Below, piece after piece: positions 5,035-5,176 of a stretch of DNA of 5,176 nucleotides; position 1 is the first letter of the stretch, and the number at the start of each line of letters is the position of its first letter. A program made the translations under genes and the position numbers. This DNA is from an uncultured Pseudomonadota bacterium (GTDB lineage Bacteria; Pseudomonadota; Gammaproteobacteria; Burkholderiales; Thiobacillaceae), in the NCBI GenBank assembly GCA_903883985.1, contig CAISDD010000487.1:1-5176 (forward strand). Direction: 5' to 3'. Below the pieces are notes generated by a model that ran no database searches, had not been told where the DNA came from, and saw nothing but the letters and a program-made list of their open reading frames with translations.

Positions 5035-5176
5035 ATGAGCCGAAGCCGATACGTCATCCTGGAACCGGATAAGCCGCATTTCCTGACATGCACAGTAGTC
5101 GAGTGGCTGCCCGTGTTTACCCGCCCGGATGCGGTGCAATTCCTCCTCGATAGCTGGACGCATCTGCGCCAGCACG
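5035..5176 (+). CDS. REP-associated tyrosine transposase (RAYT), 5' part
   Basis: The first 47 residues are in the window; the gene continues past the right edge. The opening MSRSRYVILEPDKPHFLTCT, followed by VVEWLPVFTRPD and LLDSWTHLRQ, is characteristic of RAYT proteins. These are single-copy relatives of IS200/IS605 Y1 transposases that act on REP hairpins by HUH-type single-strand DNA nicking. The catalytic HUH motif and tyrosine would lie beyond the window, so activity cannot be judged. Its ATG overlaps the TGA of the BrxB-like fragment (ATGA). AGAG/AAGG just upstream gives a modest ribosome-binding site. The flanking REP doublet is its expected substrate. Confidence 0.88.
   Translation, partial: MSRSRYVILEPDKPHFLTCTVVEWLPVFTRPDAVQFLLDSWTHLRQH

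Larger units (their letters stand above)
4856..5038 (+). pseudogene. brxB: Truncated BrxB (DUF1788) N-terminus
   Basis: Residues 10-37 of this frame read LFKVVANPRFLKMEGLGN then EVPFFICDYN. This strongly resembles the start of BrxB (DUF1788), a core component of BREX phage-defence systems, whose N-terminus carries a FL...GLGNE...F/Y..YDP signature and whose usual length is about 200 residues. After Asn37 the homology ends exactly where a REP palindrome begins. The remaining residues (LVPTLQRGNAVLDAP...) are translated repeat sequence, ending at TGA 5036-5038. The product, 60 residues, is therefore not a working BrxB. No BrxA (DUF1819) is seen upstream, where brxA normally precedes brxB. The start at 4856 is the first ATG of the frame; its ribosome-binding site is poor. 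The assignment is from recalled family patterns, so it needs a profile search. Confidence 0.6.

Noticed and set aside
4960..5175. 71-codon minus-strand frame over REP and RAYT
   Set aside because: It is the reverse reading of the REP palindromes and the RAYT 5' end, with no independent support.

Overview
The window looks like a piece of a proteobacterial chromosome, most likely betaproteobacterial and less likely gammaproteobacterial. Its centre is a divergent pair: ppsA (phosphoenolpyruvate synthase, minus strand) and ppsR (the PpsA-regulating kinase/pyrophosphorylase, plus strand). This pairing, the DUF4124-like envelope protein beside it, the GC-rich third codon positions and the REP/RAYT module all fit that assignment. 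The species cannot be read from the sequence.

Layout. Positions 1-234 hold no convincing gene, only the tail of a probable intergenic repeat and an 8-bp inverted repeat. Positions 235-695 hold two small plus-strand genes that overlap by ATGA. The first carries a striking HWYEAHGIG motif near its C-terminus. The second looks like a small all-beta protein. They may be an orphan toxin-tail/immunity-type pair, but this is inference. Positions 696-960 hold a chain of hairpins and a short coding-like stretch. Positions 961-1377 encode a secreted DUF4124-like protein with a signal peptide. This gene converges on ppsA, and the gap contains three 13-bp tandem units, the last covering the ppsA stop codon. 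ppsA occupies 1435-3843 (minus). ppsR occupies 3882-4709 (plus). Only 38 bp separate their start codons. Positions 4710-4855 hold nothing recognisable.

The right edge is the most intriguing part. At 4856 a reading frame starts that closely resembles the N-terminus of BrxB (DUF1788), a core protein of BREX phage-defence systems. After about 37 codons it runs straight into a REP-type palindrome (4969-4994) and a second imperfect one (5002-5018). It then ends at a TGA overlapping the ATG of a REP-associated tyrosine transposase (RAYT), which runs off the window. The simplest reading is a defence gene truncated or interrupted by a REP-RAYT module. The missing part of the defence gene, if it survives, should lie beyond the window.

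Functionally, PpsA makes phosphoenolpyruvate from pyruvate and ATP for gluconeogenesis. PpsR switches PpsA off and on by acting on the threonine next to its catalytic histidine, and both residues are present here (Thr427, His429). The flanking genes look like accessory material next to this conserved metabolic pair.
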